In this document: positions 24,401 through 31,656 of the stretch, piece after piece
Layout: every line of letters begins with the position of its first letter
How positions within the stretch are numbered: the stretch's first letter is position 1
Source: a virus
Virus record (IMG/VR): IMGVR_UViG_3300017598_000518
Location: 1 to 39,893 of that record
Length of the DNA stretch: 39,893 nucleotides
Reading direction: 5' to 3' (one strand)
Program-made: the position numbers and the translations under genes
The notes under the pieces: generated by a model
Seen by the model: the letters and a program-made list of their open reading frames with translations, nothing else
Database searches by the model: none
Told to the model about the DNA's origin: nothing

Positions 24401-24702
24401 GCGCTATCGTAAAGCGTTCCGCCATAATGCAATGTGCAGCAACGCTCGTCAGACAAGTGCCCTGTAGCAACCGTTGTAGACCCAACACTATATGTATGCG
24501 CACCCATACCAACATCATCCGTGAAATCAGTAAATGCAACCCCACTGATCGGAGCGTTTTGCGCATCGAGCCCTGAACCACTATTATAAGTAGTAGTAAT
24601 GATGGCGCCCTTGGGGGTGCCGAAATCAGTAACTGTAATATCAGTCGTTGATGCCGACGCCGCAACCGCCGTAGAAAACGTCGCGTATGTAGCAGTACCC
24701 AT
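21406..24702 (-). CDS. Large repeat-containing fibre protein (1098 aa)
   Basis: The N-terminal 400 residues contain two related beta-sandwich modules (DFGTPKGAIITTTY and GLGFTPKAVMVVPGFG, the second followed by SWSVGFADDS). Residues about 416-547 are six 22-residue repeats with consensus TYDEILPTVLSNxETLHSPx, and four degenerate copies follow near 920-1000. The remainder is beta-rich, and the C-terminus VIYWYLKEIVGLLR is shared with the neighbouring fibre protein. Such P-x-x-x-x-S-x-E-x-x-x-x-P repeats occur in phage structural proteins. Thr/Ser/Asp-rich, exposed, probably a receptor-binding or head/tail fibre. Confidence 0.7.
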   Translation of the reverse strand: MGTATYATFSTAVAASASTTDITVTDFGTPKGAIITTTYNSGSGLDAQNAPISGVAFTDFTDDVGMGAHTYSVGSTTVATGHLSDERCCTLHYGGTLYDSATVSTITDGFRLTWDNSTLACMVSGIMFGGDDDDLEFACGVDTWDGTSSEQTTDISTGTTGTPNLIFQTSSLIDSGSLPANRDDGLYNFGIALDNGSSWDQCCSYRGTEDAVSDAGHTASKLYWEDTTDVFIQDGVSDSLSGAARVTAADAGEFTLTSNNADGDTYFCWLACVMPSGVSMKLDNETTKTSTGTKDTTGLGFTPKAVMVVPGFGSFNTLNDTDSDAAASWSVGFADDSEGDCSLALACENIGGNKFSGAWMSETYSLALLDKLGNAVNVKSSVSAYASGQFTMNYAAADGSANPFVYLALSENAESESDEIIPTAYSNTETLHSPIVATYDEILPAVLSNVETLYSPAIDTYDEILPTVYSNSETIHSPTVGTPIDVLPAVLSSSETLHSPTVGTYDEILPTTLANSETLHSPVVDTYDEISPAVLANAETLHSPVLATTPAQNFRIQRGVVDVKQSTTPETVTLDYTVVTANAFVRFTNIANVSGGVAAGSDSNKNTDDFTFHITAMTTTTFTIDGTSSGEDVDYRIYWECLEYTGSLGGDDEFIVRYYDDDGITHTNSTANIAISSVSDSTALVPFICGKSWAYTSMGMSGCNSRASIDTVSEELDLARTTTNFDVPTTVAVVEFTGSNWTVEQNVSHTFSADGVNETESISAVTLAESFIVHSFSNPSGENEGCEVACFCWFKDTDELYFRLDSSADNAAGGNYKAVAFVVSNPNISVNHIDSIVDDEDFHPAGSSSPQTIDVTITEVPALKTTGTFASCAGFTNYPSFAWNYRLTSTTNLEWWRGRYGGAVDWTAQIVDFSKTSDSIAPTVLSNAETLHSPTIATYDEISPTALATAYTVHAAQVDTLEIHPEAIGSGSVVQEALVVLGDTCYPAAIASGTTIQTSLKVAIAQLIQPGWWTPGTHVEMGSTLATSHELVPRTLDAEEEVGGERAPLPVVLTTDPFVDATVTFSGRGNLTVLSNITEQSDAGVIYWYLKEIVGLLR
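23060..23455 (-). repeat. Six tandem 66-base repeats inside fibre gene
   Basis: The encoded unit of 22 residues (consensus TYDEILPxVLSNxETLHSP plus two to three variable residues) repeats six times without gaps. The copies differ at many third positions while the D-E-I-x-P, E-T-L-H-S-P and S/A-N residues are kept, so the repeat is maintained as protein. In one unit TYDEI is replaced by TPIDV. Such arrays change copy number easily by slippage. Confidence 0.85.
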
Positions 24703-24726
24703 CCGGCACCCCCAAGGGCCAAGGGT

Positions 24727-25230
24727 CTACAGCGAGAAGATGCCAGAAGCACTCCAGGTGATGTCCACCGGGTTGCCGGTTGTCGACAAGCCAGTGTCAC
24801 TCCACCCCAGCCCGGTCCCCGAACTGATAACGCAAATGATCCCAGCCGTGGTCACGCTGGCTCCAGCAGTCACGTTTGTCGTGATCACAAGGGCGGCAAT
24901 GGTCTGCCCGGTGTCGACAGCGTCAAGCCCTGGAGACCCTGTCTCAGAGCTTCCAGTGACGTTGTCAGCATCGAACGTACCATTCAAGATTGTTTCGGTG
25001 CCTAAAACAGCGCCAGCCGATTCTGCCGCACCACCATCGTTGATAGCGTAGTCCTCTGACCCACTATCAAAGCCGTCCATGTCCGAAATATCAGACACAT
25101 CGCCCGCAGCAGGATCGGCAGTCGTATCGTCTCCATCGAACAGGTAAACCGTATGGGTGTCTCCAGCCGCCTGCAGATCGTACTGTTTCGCAAGCAATTG
25201 CTGCTTGAAGTTGTTGGTAAGTAGACTCAT
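24727..25230 (-). CDS. Acidic virion structural protein (167 aa)
   Basis: The start ATG 25228-25230 follows GAGGAATGAG; a GTG four codons earlier lies in the previous gene. A Gly/Thr/Ser/Asp-rich beta protein (GSEDYAINDGGAAESAG, ETILNGTFDADNVTGSSETG) with a helical N-terminus (LTNNFKQQLLAKQYDLQA). The ETILNGTFDAD... phrase resembles carbohydrate-binding beta-sandwich modules of fibre or neck proteins. It lies between a minor tail-type gene and the repeat fibre. Its exact role is unknown. Confidence 0.6.
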   Translation of the reverse strand: MSLLTNNFKQQLLAKQYDLQAAGDTHTVYLFDGDDTTADPAAGDVSDISDMDGFDSGSEDYAINDGGAAESAGAVLGTETILNGTFDADNVTGSSETGSPGLDAVDTGQTIAALVITTNVTAGASVTTAGIICVISSGTGLGWSDTGLSTTGNPVDITWSASGIFSL

Positions 25231-25231
25231 C

Positions 25232-25651
25232 TCATTCCTCACTCACAGTGAGCTGCCCTATCGGCACCCGATAGGCTTGGTTTGCCGCGACAGCTTCCGC
25301 CGGGCTAGCCGACTGAAGATACAAAGCCTCGACATTGGTTCCCCATGTGGTGTTCGTCTCATGGTTCACAATTGCCCAACCGGCTACCGAGTAGTCATCG
25401 TCAGCAACTGGATACGTGATCGCCCCTGTGTTGGCACACGTTGAGGTATCCGTTCCGGTTACCGCACCTAAAGTGATCTCCTCTCTAGTGTAGTTGGCGT
25501 CCGCTACCTCAGTCAGGGCACCTGCCCCATCGATGTCGTCGTCACTTGGCATTGAGGCGAGCAGAGCCAGGTAAATGTTGGAGGGACCGTTATCGGTCCC
25601 TCCTTTTACCCAAGCAAGTACCGCCTCAGCTAGGTACTTGGTCTTGCGCAT
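25232..25651 (-). CDS. Minor structural / tail-fibre-type protein (139 aa)
   Basis: A 139-residue protein of a type common in phage virions: N-terminal helix (RKTKYLAEAVLAWVKGG), then NIYLALLASMPSDDDIDGAGALTEV, DANYTREEI and a beta C-terminus (ITYPVADDDYSVAGWAIVNHETNTTWG). The L-A-L-x-x-x-x-P then T-E-V-x-x-x-x-Y-x-R pattern is shared with phage tail-fibre-like proteins. It is the first gene after the major capsid protein, with a three-base gap, and may be a head or neck accessory. Confidence 0.55.
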   Translation of the reverse strand: MRKTKYLAEAVLAWVKGGTDNGPSNIYLALLASMPSDDDIDGAGALTEVADANYTREEITLGAVTGTDTSTCANTGAITYPVADDDYSVAGWAIVNHETNTTWGTNVEALYLQSASPAEAVAANQAYRVPIGQLTVSEE

Positions 25652-25653
25652 GA

Positions 25654-26583
25654 TTAGGTGTTGTCCACTCTCACATCTTCACACTCAATGGCGATGATCT
25701 GGTCTTCGAACAACCGGGTCGCAGCCATGTCGGCGTAGACGGCAAGCTGAACAGCGTTGCCCCTTTCAGGAATGGTGTCGATGCTTACCTCGACATCTCG
25801 GTTCCAACCCCAGACACCACCACTGGGAACCACGACGTAAGCGTAGTGACCAGCAGCTGTGGTGAAGGTTTGGGCCGGGACGAGAGAGGTCTTGATAACC
25901 TGCATCCCCATGACGACCGGAATCACGCCAGTTTCCGAAGGACGGTAGCTGACGAAATCCTGGCTGGTGAAGGTAGTGCTCTCCATCAGGTGGTAGTACT
26001 GGGTCGGGTGACAGATCAGATAGACCGGCTGACTGTCGAGGTCGACATCGGCAGTATCCAGAATCTCTCTAGCCTTGCGAATGTCGTCTGCCACCAAGCT
26101 TGAGTTCTCGTTGTAGGTGGCGTCAACAGCAGCCTTCTCCGTTTGCGTCCACAGATTGGCAGCAGCAAAGGTGTTCGAGGTGCCGCCAGCCTTTCCAGAG
26201 TACGCGGTGGCCGTGAAGGCCGTCAGAATGGTGCTGTCGATCTTCCGCTTGACGGAGGCCAGCACCATCTTCATGAACTGGCTGTCGGGCTCCATCGCCT
26301 TCATCAGCTTGAAGTTGTCGCGCTTGTCGAACAACTCGCTGTACTCGAAGTACTGAGTGGCGATCATGCGCCGGTCCCGGCTGGCCTCTTGGTAAGTGTT
26401 GGCCTGGTTCCGGCTGGTTCGTTCGGTGAGGTCAACGGAGCCATAGGTGTCGAAGTACTGCTTTTCGCCGGTGATCGGCTCGAACTGCCATACGCTCGAC
26501 AACTTGGACTGCAGCTGCTGGGCTTCTAGCCTGATAGCAGCCGTAAAGTTGTTCTTGTAATGAGTTTCGATCTGTGCTGCCAC
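25654..26583 (-). CDS. Major capsid protein (309 aa)
   Basis: A 309-residue HK97-fold-like capsid protein of the podovirus type: N-terminal helix FTAAIRLEAQQLQSKLSSVW, E-loop region ERTSRNQANTY, spine helix QFMKMVLASVKRKIDSTILTAF, A-domain VADDIRKAREILDTADVDLDSQPVYLICHP, and C-terminal strands (VYADMAATRLFEDQIIAIE). It is preceded by scaffold, Zn-finger, portal and terminase genes, as expected. GTG start after AGGGGGTTTCCT. Its own promoter-like motif and folded RNA leader lie just upstream, fitting the high expression required. Confidence 0.85.
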   Translation of the reverse strand: MAAQIETHYKNNFTAAIRLEAQQLQSKLSSVWQFEPITGEKQYFDTYGSVDLTERTSRNQANTYQEASRDRRMIATQYFEYSELFDKRDNFKLMKAMEPDSQFMKMVLASVKRKIDSTILTAFTATAYSGKAGGTSNTFAAANLWTQTEKAAVDATYNENSSLVADDIRKAREILDTADVDLDSQPVYLICHPTQYYHLMESTTFTSQDFVSYRPSETGVIPVVMGMQVIKTSLVPAQTFTTAAGHYAYVVVPSGGVWGWNRDVEVSIDTIPERGNAVQLAVYADMAATRLFEDQIIAIECEDVRVDNT

Positions 26584-26646
26584 AGGAAACCCCCTATCGA
26601 AATGGGTACTTGACGTACAATTCCAATCGGGGGGTATCCAGCGAAG

Positions 26647-26727
26647 GGCCGCCCTAGTGCCTTACGGGCACCGCTCGGCTGCTCCCGCAGCCTGGGTGGC
26701 CAGGCCCTCGTTGCGAGGGGTGCCTGG
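26647..26727 (-). ncRNA. Folded RNA leader upstream of capsid gene
   Basis: A compact three-stem junction: outer stem 26647-26654 with 26694-26701 (seven Watson-Crick pairs and one imperfect position), enclosing hairpins GTGCC-N5-GGCAC (26657-26671) and GGCTGC-N4-GCAGCC (26677-26692). A further hairpin (CCAGGC/GCCTGG and CCTCG/CGAGG, 26700-26727) stacks next to it. On the minus strand one tetraloop is GGGA (GNRA). The imperfect outer position is A-C on minus but G-U on plus, so orientation is not settled; the promoter at 26738 favours minus. It may stabilise or regulate capsid mRNA. Confidence 0.6.
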
Positions 26728-26737
26728 ACGAAATCAA

Positions 26738-26746
26738 ACTATACCA
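26738..26746 (-). promoter_or_regulatory. Extended -10 promoter for capsid operon
   Basis: On the minus strand TTGTGGTATAGT contains TG-G-TATAGT, an extended -10 element. The predicted start (about 26731) falls exactly before the folded leader (26727), leaving about 145 bases to the capsid start. The same 12 bases occur upstream of terminase (31603). No clear -35 is visible, as expected for extended -10 promoters. Confidence 0.6.
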
Positions 26747-26751
26747 CAAAC

Positions 26752-27558
26752 TTAGGACTTCTTCATGAAATCCATTGGGTTTGGAGCGAGGTCTGGGTTC
26801 AAAGGGTCCACCTTCTGTTCGGTGAAAATCTTCATCAGGTCAAGCATCCGCTTCTTGGTGGCGACGTGCTCCCAGTGACGGTTGTCCTTAGCAGCCTCAC
26901 TCCGGGCCAACGCGTGCCATTCCCTGATCTGCTCTCTGATGTTGCTGGCCGGGTCCATCTGACCTCCTAAAGACTGCGGGATCTGATCGTTACCTGTTCG
27001 TTTTGCCACCTCTGCGAACATCCTGACAATGGCTGGATGATCAGCGATACCTAGGGTCTGAAAAAGGGCTTGCAGTTCCTCATCCTCCCCAAACACCTGA
27101 TCATGAAGACGTTGCGCATGAGCCAGCGTGTCCTCATAGGTATCCCCCAGCTCAGTCTTCAGCGCAGCCTGCCAGTTCTCTCGCATCTGAGAGATCTGGT
27201 CTTGAACGGCAGTCCGACTGGTTTGGTTCACCTCATTCGCCTTGCGTGCAAGTGCAGTCCATTGTTTTTGAGTGATGCCAGTTTCCAGTGCGGATGCCCG
27301 TAGTTGCCCCAGAGTGTCCTTGAGTGCAGTGTCCTCCGTTTCAGGGAGGGTGTACCCTTCGGTGGATTCTGGAGCTCCTAGCCGTGTGTAGAACTTACCC
27401 CATTCGTCCTGGCCAGCGTCCTGGCCTGGAACACGAAATGAGGACGACAGGGTCTTATCAAGACCCTGGTAAGCCTTTGCCAAGTCCTCTACCGTGGCGT
27501 ACTTGGAGGTGAGCCCTCCAAATTCTTCCTCGGAAAGGACTTCATTGAGATCTGTCAT
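26752..27558 (-). CDS. Scaffolding protein (268 aa)
   Basis: A 268-residue acidic, helical protein lying directly before the capsid gene, as phage scaffolds do. The N-terminus has LSEEEFGGLTSKYATVEDLAKAYQGLDK and a GAPESTEGYTLPE motif common in podovirus scaffold or head-assembly proteins; the middle is helical and the C-terminus is basic (KKRMLDLMKIF, MDFMKKS), suited to binding the capsid interior. It overlaps the Zn-finger gene by four bases. It should guide procapsid assembly and leave before DNA packaging. Confidence 0.75.
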   Translation of the reverse strand: MTDLNEVLSEEEFGGLTSKYATVEDLAKAYQGLDKTLSSSFRVPGQDAGQDEWGKFYTRLGAPESTEGYTLPETEDTALKDTLGQLRASALETGITQKQWTALARKANEVNQTSRTAVQDQISQMRENWQAALKTELGDTYEDTLAHAQRLHDQVFGEDEELQALFQTLGIADHPAIVRMFAEVAKRTGNDQIPQSLGGQMDPASNIREQIREWHALARSEAAKDNRHWEHVATKKRMLDLMKIFTEQKVDPLNPDLAPNPMDFMKKS

Positions 27559-27860
27559 TTCCCTTGCTCCCTGTTGAACTCAGCCAATCGCTTGATCTGC
27601 CAGAAGAGATTCCTCTGACCCTCACGAAAGGCCATCCCTTGTGGTTCCAGGTCGTCAATCGTGAGTGGCCCGTAGAGATCCTTCTGGAGGCTGTCCAGGA
27701 GTCTATCCCCTTCTGGGGTGGCGAGGACGCCGTAGTCCCAGTGGGCTGGGTTCACACAATTGACGCAGTACCACTCCCCCAGAGCCTCAGAGAACTCAAC
27801 GTCCTCCTGGCCCTCAGTACAATTACACTGCCAGTTGCTGGGCGGCTTGCGGTCTTGCAC
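27555..27860 (-). CDS. Small zinc-finger protein between portal and scaffold (101 aa)
   Basis: GTG start at 27858-27860, preceded by AGGAG and overlapping the portal gene's end by 38 bases. The first half has four cysteines (WQCNCTEGQ, WYCVNCVN) suitable for one zinc site; the second half is helical. The location between portal and scaffold suggests a head assembly or packaging accessory, but no family is recognised. Confidence 0.55.
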   Translation of the reverse strand: MQDRKPPSNWQCNCTEGQEDVEFSEALGEWYCVNCVNPAHWDYGVLATPEGDRLLDSLQKDLYGPLTIDDLEPQGMAFREGQRNLFWQIKRLAEFNREQGK

Positions 27861-29508
27861 CGGCTACTCCTAGGTCCTTGGCCACTGCAGCAGCGTCAAG
27901 CATGGTATCCATGGTCTGCTCCCTGGTGGCCTGCTGTGCCCTTGCTTCTCTCATCGCCAGCACGTCCTCCTCGCTCATGAAGATCGAGGCGGGTACGTCG
28001 GCAAACGACCCCATGGTGTCAATCACCTCATCCCAGTCGATCGAATCGAGCATCTCCGGCTTCTGAGCGTTCTGGGCTAGGATGACGGTCTGCTCAAGGA
28101 AGGCGACAATCCGTTGCTCAATCCCCGCCCTCTGTGCCGTGAAGAAGGGGCTGGTGTACTGGAAGTCGATGTCGACCTCAGCCCCCTCCCCGGTAATGTC
28201 GCCCAGCGTGGCCAGTTCAGGCAGGGCGCCGGCATTGCCCATGATGGAGGCTACGACAGAAACCAGCGGGTTGAGGAACTCTGTCTCCATGATGGAGGCA
28301 GGAGCAGCGAGCCGCTGAAGAGCCCTCTGCTGCCTCATACGGCTCTCTGCGGCGGAACGGGGCTGTGCCTCCGGCTCATCCAGAACGTCGCCTAGGAAGG
28401 CCCTACGGATCTGCTCGCGGTCAGCTCGTCCTACTTCGTCGGCAGCCTGGAAGTTGGTACCGCTGTGGAGGAACTGAGGGATCATGTCCTCTGGCTCCCT
28501 GTTGACCACCATGATCGAAGAGGAGCCGCCCCTGGTGTTGATAGAGCCTTCGCTAGTCACCATAAGAGCTGGGTTTAGCTCCCGACCCAAGGCGATGAGG
28601 ACTTGCCGGCGGATCTCATTGGCCCCCTTGGCGTCAGGACGGGCCAGGTGACCGCGGCCCCTACCGTACTCTTCCCCGGCTACCCGGTGCCACCTCGAGA
28701 TGATGTAGGGCAGGTAGTCAAAACCGCCCTCTCGCACCAGGAATGGGGTTTTGCCCACTTCATAGTCAGCCAAGTACTCAGAAACCCAAGGCAGGTCGGT
28801 CTTGGCTGGTAGACCATTCGGGATCTTCTTCTCGTTGCGGTAGACAGCGTGGAGAAACTTGCAGAGCTCCATGGAGTTACCGGAGGCGATCTTGTCCTTG
28901 CAGTCCTCCCCTGGATTGCCGTCGAAGAAACGATAGGCGTCGATCGCCGGCATCTCGAACTCTCGCATGGTGAAGTTAGGACGACCATCTCGTCCCTCAG
29001 CCCAGCAGATCTCATGGACAGGAATAGACCGGAAGTTCAGCCCACCAAAGGTGCCGTCCTCAAAGTCCCGAAGCTGTACCCCCTTCTCCTCAGCCAGGAT
29101 AACCCCGTTGCCGATGACCCCGAAGTCCCTGGTGTGGATAGGCCCCTCTGAGTAGAAGTTGCTGAGAGCCAACCCTCTGAGGATCCGCAGAGAGGAGATA
29201 TCCATGATCTCCTGAACCTCTTGGTTCTGAGCAAACTCCTCTTTGCTGTGCTGCAACCGCAGCCAGTCACTGCCTTTAGGGTACATCGTCCCGACCAAAA
29301 AGTTGACGAACTGGTCGGCAGCGAGCGTAGCCGTGGTGTCGTAGAGGCCAGTGGTGCGCTTCGCACCAGGGGCCTGTTTGGTCGTGATGTCCCCACGGAA
29401 GGGACTCATGAGGTCCTGGATCTCTTGCCAGGTAGGCTCATGGGGAGAACGGCGGGACTTCAGCAGTCCCCACCGCGCCGTCAGGTTCTGGAGCTTGCCG
29501 GTTTCCAT
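27823..29508 (-). CDS. Portal / head-to-tail connector protein (561 aa)
   Basis: A 561-residue protein matching the podovirus head-to-tail connecting protein: LTARWGLLKSRRSPHEPTWQEIQDLMSP, RTTGLYDTTATLAADQFVNFLVGTMYP, WLRL, then GGLNFRSIPVHEICWAEGRDG and LPYIISRWHRVAGEEYGRG (portal core). The ring of 12 sits at the packaging vertex, holds the terminase and later the adaptor and nozzle. It lies directly after the large terminase, as usual. Confidence 0.88.
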   Translation of the reverse strand: METGKLQNLTARWGLLKSRRSPHEPTWQEIQDLMSPFRGDITTKQAPGAKRTTGLYDTTATLAADQFVNFLVGTMYPKGSDWLRLQHSKEEFAQNQEVQEIMDISSLRILRGLALSNFYSEGPIHTRDFGVIGNGVILAEEKGVQLRDFEDGTFGGLNFRSIPVHEICWAEGRDGRPNFTMREFEMPAIDAYRFFDGNPGEDCKDKIASGNSMELCKFLHAVYRNEKKIPNGLPAKTDLPWVSEYLADYEVGKTPFLVREGGFDYLPYIISRWHRVAGEEYGRGRGHLARPDAKGANEIRRQVLIALGRELNPALMVTSEGSINTRGGSSSIMVVNREPEDMIPQFLHSGTNFQAADEVGRADREQIRRAFLGDVLDEPEAQPRSAAESRMRQQRALQRLAAPASIMETEFLNPLVSVVASIMGNAGALPELATLGDITGEGAEVDIDFQYTSPFFTAQRAGIEQRIVAFLEQTVILAQNAQKPEMLDSIDWDEVIDTMGSFADVPASIFMSEEDVLAMREARAQQATREQTMDTMLDAAAVAKDLGVAGARPQAAQQLAV

Positions 29509-29516
29509 CGTTTCGC

Positions 29517-30968
29517 CTATCGCCCGAAGTCAGAGTAGAAGTCGATGTTGCTGGAGAACATATGTTCGAGAGAGGTGAAAGTCTCTTCTCTACTGGTATC
29601 TCTCCCCATGCCAGCGTAACGCCGCATCATCATAGCCTTTACGACGGCGTCAATGATGTGGTTCTCTTGCCCTTTCGGGAGCTTACCATCCCTGGTGTAG
29701 TAGCCAGCCTTTTCGTCCAGGAACTTGGTACAAAATGGGGTTACCTTGAACTGACCACACACCATCATATCCGCGATTTCCATGATGGTGGGCCAGGTGT
29801 TGCTACTGCGGCGCGTGTCTAACCCTTGGCTGTTGGCTGGTTTGGGAAGCATGTTGAGGCCGAAGTCCTTGTACTTCCTGGCAATGGGGCGACCGTCATG
29901 CCCGGCCCGGTTGCCGTCGTGTGGCCAGGCTACTGGCGTGATGGCACCCCCCATGGTCCTGACCCGGTCAGCGTAGACCGCCTCGTTCTGCTTGCTCCCC
30001 TTGTACTCGCTTATCAGGTAGACGATATCGTTCTCTGTGTCGATGGTTAGCTTAGCGGCAGCGAAGGTGCCGACCGGGGTGTGGGGGAAGTCGAGGCCGA
30101 TGATCCTGGGCCAGCCCTCTGGGAAGGTCTCAACGTCAGTAATGATCTCCACATCTGGCATGTGGAAGATCAGGCCCTCTCCCCGTACTGGCCGTCCGAA
30201 CAGCCTGGCCTCTCTCTCTGGATGACCCTCTGGGTACTTAGCGTAGAGGGACTCGATGTGCTCTTTTGAGATGTGCTGGCAATCATCGATGGTGTAGGGG
30301 ATCAGGATCTTACCACCGACCTCGTCTTCAAATTCCTTGATCAGTTTAGTTGGCCCCATGTTGGGGGTCATGGCCAGATAGATGTAACCTCGAGTGAAGT
30401 TGAGACGAGCACTCAGCTCTGAGTAGACCGGGTAATCAGGCTCTTCGTCGATCCCAACCACGTCCAGGGTGTACCCCTGGAGCTTCTTCCAGCCAGAGGC
30501 ATAGGAGAACACGTAGCAAGTAGACCACCCTCCAGTGACGTGCTGCACCCGGAAGAAATCGATTTGATTGGCAACCCCGCCGGCCAGGTAGGTGATGTCC
30601 TCTTCGGTCGAGCACTCTGCCGGGATGATCCCACAGCCACGATCCCCCTTCGGCCCCAGCAGATCGTTGGTGAGGAGGTCCCTGGTAGTGGCCCCCTTCT
30701 GCCCGCCAATGGCGCAGTTGACGGCCCGGTCAAACCTAACCCCGGTCCACCATTCAGGATAGCGACCTGTCATGTGGGCAGCAAGAACCACGCAAAGGGC
30801 GGTAGTCTTGCCCCCGGCCTGGTTAGGACCAGACAGCAAACTCTCATGTGCCAAGGAGTTACAGAGCTCCCTCTGTTTGTCGTTCAGATTCAGCAGCCTC
30901 AGCTTGTCCTGGCTCCGCTTCTTCGCCAGGATCTTGGCTGCCTTCGCTTTCTGAAGCAGCAACTCCAT
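29517..30968 (-). CDS. Terminase large subunit (483 aa)
   Basis: Packaging motor and headful or cos nuclease. Walker A SGPNQAGGKTTA (46-57), Walker B LDVVGIDEEPD (168-178; Asp174, Glu175), coupling region LAMTPNMG, then the RNase-H-like nuclease with IIGLDFPHTP (Asp293) and a C-terminal NHIIDAVVKAMMMRR helix. The start ATG 30968 is preferred; a TTG at 30998 has no better SD. The first 37 codons overlap the small subunit gene. Together with portal it drives DNA into procapsids. Confidence 0.9.
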   Translation of the reverse strand: MELLLQKAKAAKILAKKRSQDKLRLLNLNDKQRELCNSLAHESLLSGPNQAGGKTTALCVVLAAHMTGRYPEWWTGVRFDRAVNCAIGGQKGATTRDLLTNDLLGPKGDRGCGIIPAECSTEEDITYLAGGVANQIDFFRVQHVTGGWSTCYVFSYASGWKKLQGYTLDVVGIDEEPDYPVYSELSARLNFTRGYIYLAMTPNMGPTKLIKEFEDEVGGKILIPYTIDDCQHISKEHIESLYAKYPEGHPEREARLFGRPVRGEGLIFHMPDVEIITDVETFPEGWPRIIGLDFPHTPVGTFAAAKLTIDTENDIVYLISEYKGSKQNEAVYADRVRTMGGAITPVAWPHDGNRAGHDGRPIARKYKDFGLNMLPKPANSQGLDTRRSSNTWPTIMEIADMMVCGQFKVTPFCTKFLDEKAGYYTRDGKLPKGQENHIIDAVVKAMMMRRYAGMGRDTSREETFTSLEHMFSSNIDFYSDFGR

Positions 30969-31572
30969 GTGGCTCTTGCTGGACAGGTTCGAAGTCAATG
31001 TTTCGTGGGTTCTGTGCTTCCAGCTCCTGCTTCCGCAGGCTCTGTAGTTGTTGGTCGTACTCCAGGATCTGTGCCTCGAGTTCCTCTGGAGTCATGGACT
31101 CTAACTCGCTATCGCCACTGGTATGAGTCATCTCAACATTGGTTACTGATTGCTTGGCGAGCATGTCTCTGAGGAGACCTCGCTTCATCAGGCGTAAAAT
31201 CATTTCACGCCCTTCTTCGGTTGTCGGATCAGCTGCCTCAGCGATATCGACAACCTTCTCGAAGAAGCCCCCCCTGTTAGCCAAATCGTTCAGGAACACC
31301 TGCTGGATCTGTAAGGTGTGCAGGTTTCCGGTGCGCTCCAGAGCTCTCTTGGCTCTGCGGCGACCCTTGCTGTGCTGGGGAACGCGATTCGCCTTGGTCA
31401 AGGTTTGCTTCAACTCCTTGTCCTTTGGTGAGAAAGCAAAGAGAAGGGGCCAGGCAATCCCAACCTTTTCCGCCATGGTGTAGATGCTGTAACCCTGATT
31501 CCCCATGGTCTTGAGCTTCTTGGAAAGTTCAGGAGCAAACAGTTTCTCAAGTTCTTGATCACTTTTTCGCAT
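30859..31572 (-). CDS. Probable terminase small subunit (237 aa)
   Basis: ATG 31572 follows CAGAGGGGTG; an upstream TTG is less likely. Residues 1-60 look like an HTH with a central oligomerisation part (ELEKLFAPELSKKLKTMGNQGYSIYTMAEKVGIAWPLL), followed by helices (QVFLNDLANRGGFFEKVVDIAEAAD). The C-terminus is an acidic Glu/Gln/Ala-rich tail that overlaps the large subunit gene by 110 bases. Position as first gene of the late operon, next to the large subunit, supports the call. It should recognise the packaging site. Confidence 0.65.
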   Translation of the reverse strand: MRKSDQELEKLFAPELSKKLKTMGNQGYSIYTMAEKVGIAWPLLFAFSPKDKELKQTLTKANRVPQHSKGRRRAKRALERTGNLHTLQIQQVFLNDLANRGGFFEKVVDIAEAADPTTEEGREMILRLMKRGLLRDMLAKQSVTNVEMTHTSGDSELESMTPEELEAQILEYDQQLQSLRKQELEAQNPRNIDFEPVQQEPHGVAASESEGSQDPGEEAEPGQAEAAESERQTEGAL

Positions 31573-31602
31573 CACCCCTCTGGGTAGTGGCTCGCCTATG
31601 GT

Positions 31603-31621
31603 ACTATACCACAAGTTGTGG
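31603..31621 (-). promoter_or_regulatory. Late promoter with overlapping inverted repeat
   Basis: The minus-strand TTGTGGTATAGT (-10 complement at 31603-31608) repeats the capsid promoter motif. Here it overlaps a perfect palindrome CCACAA-G-TTGTGG (31609-31621). The site lies between divergent blocks: terminase to the left and the plus-strand accessory genes to the right (31657). A regulator binding the palindrome would cover the promoter. A plus-strand -10-like TAGAAT occurs at 31633-31638. Confidence 0.55.
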
Positions 31622-31656
31622 CCCTTGCTTTAGAATAGAGCACAATCGGAGAAGCC

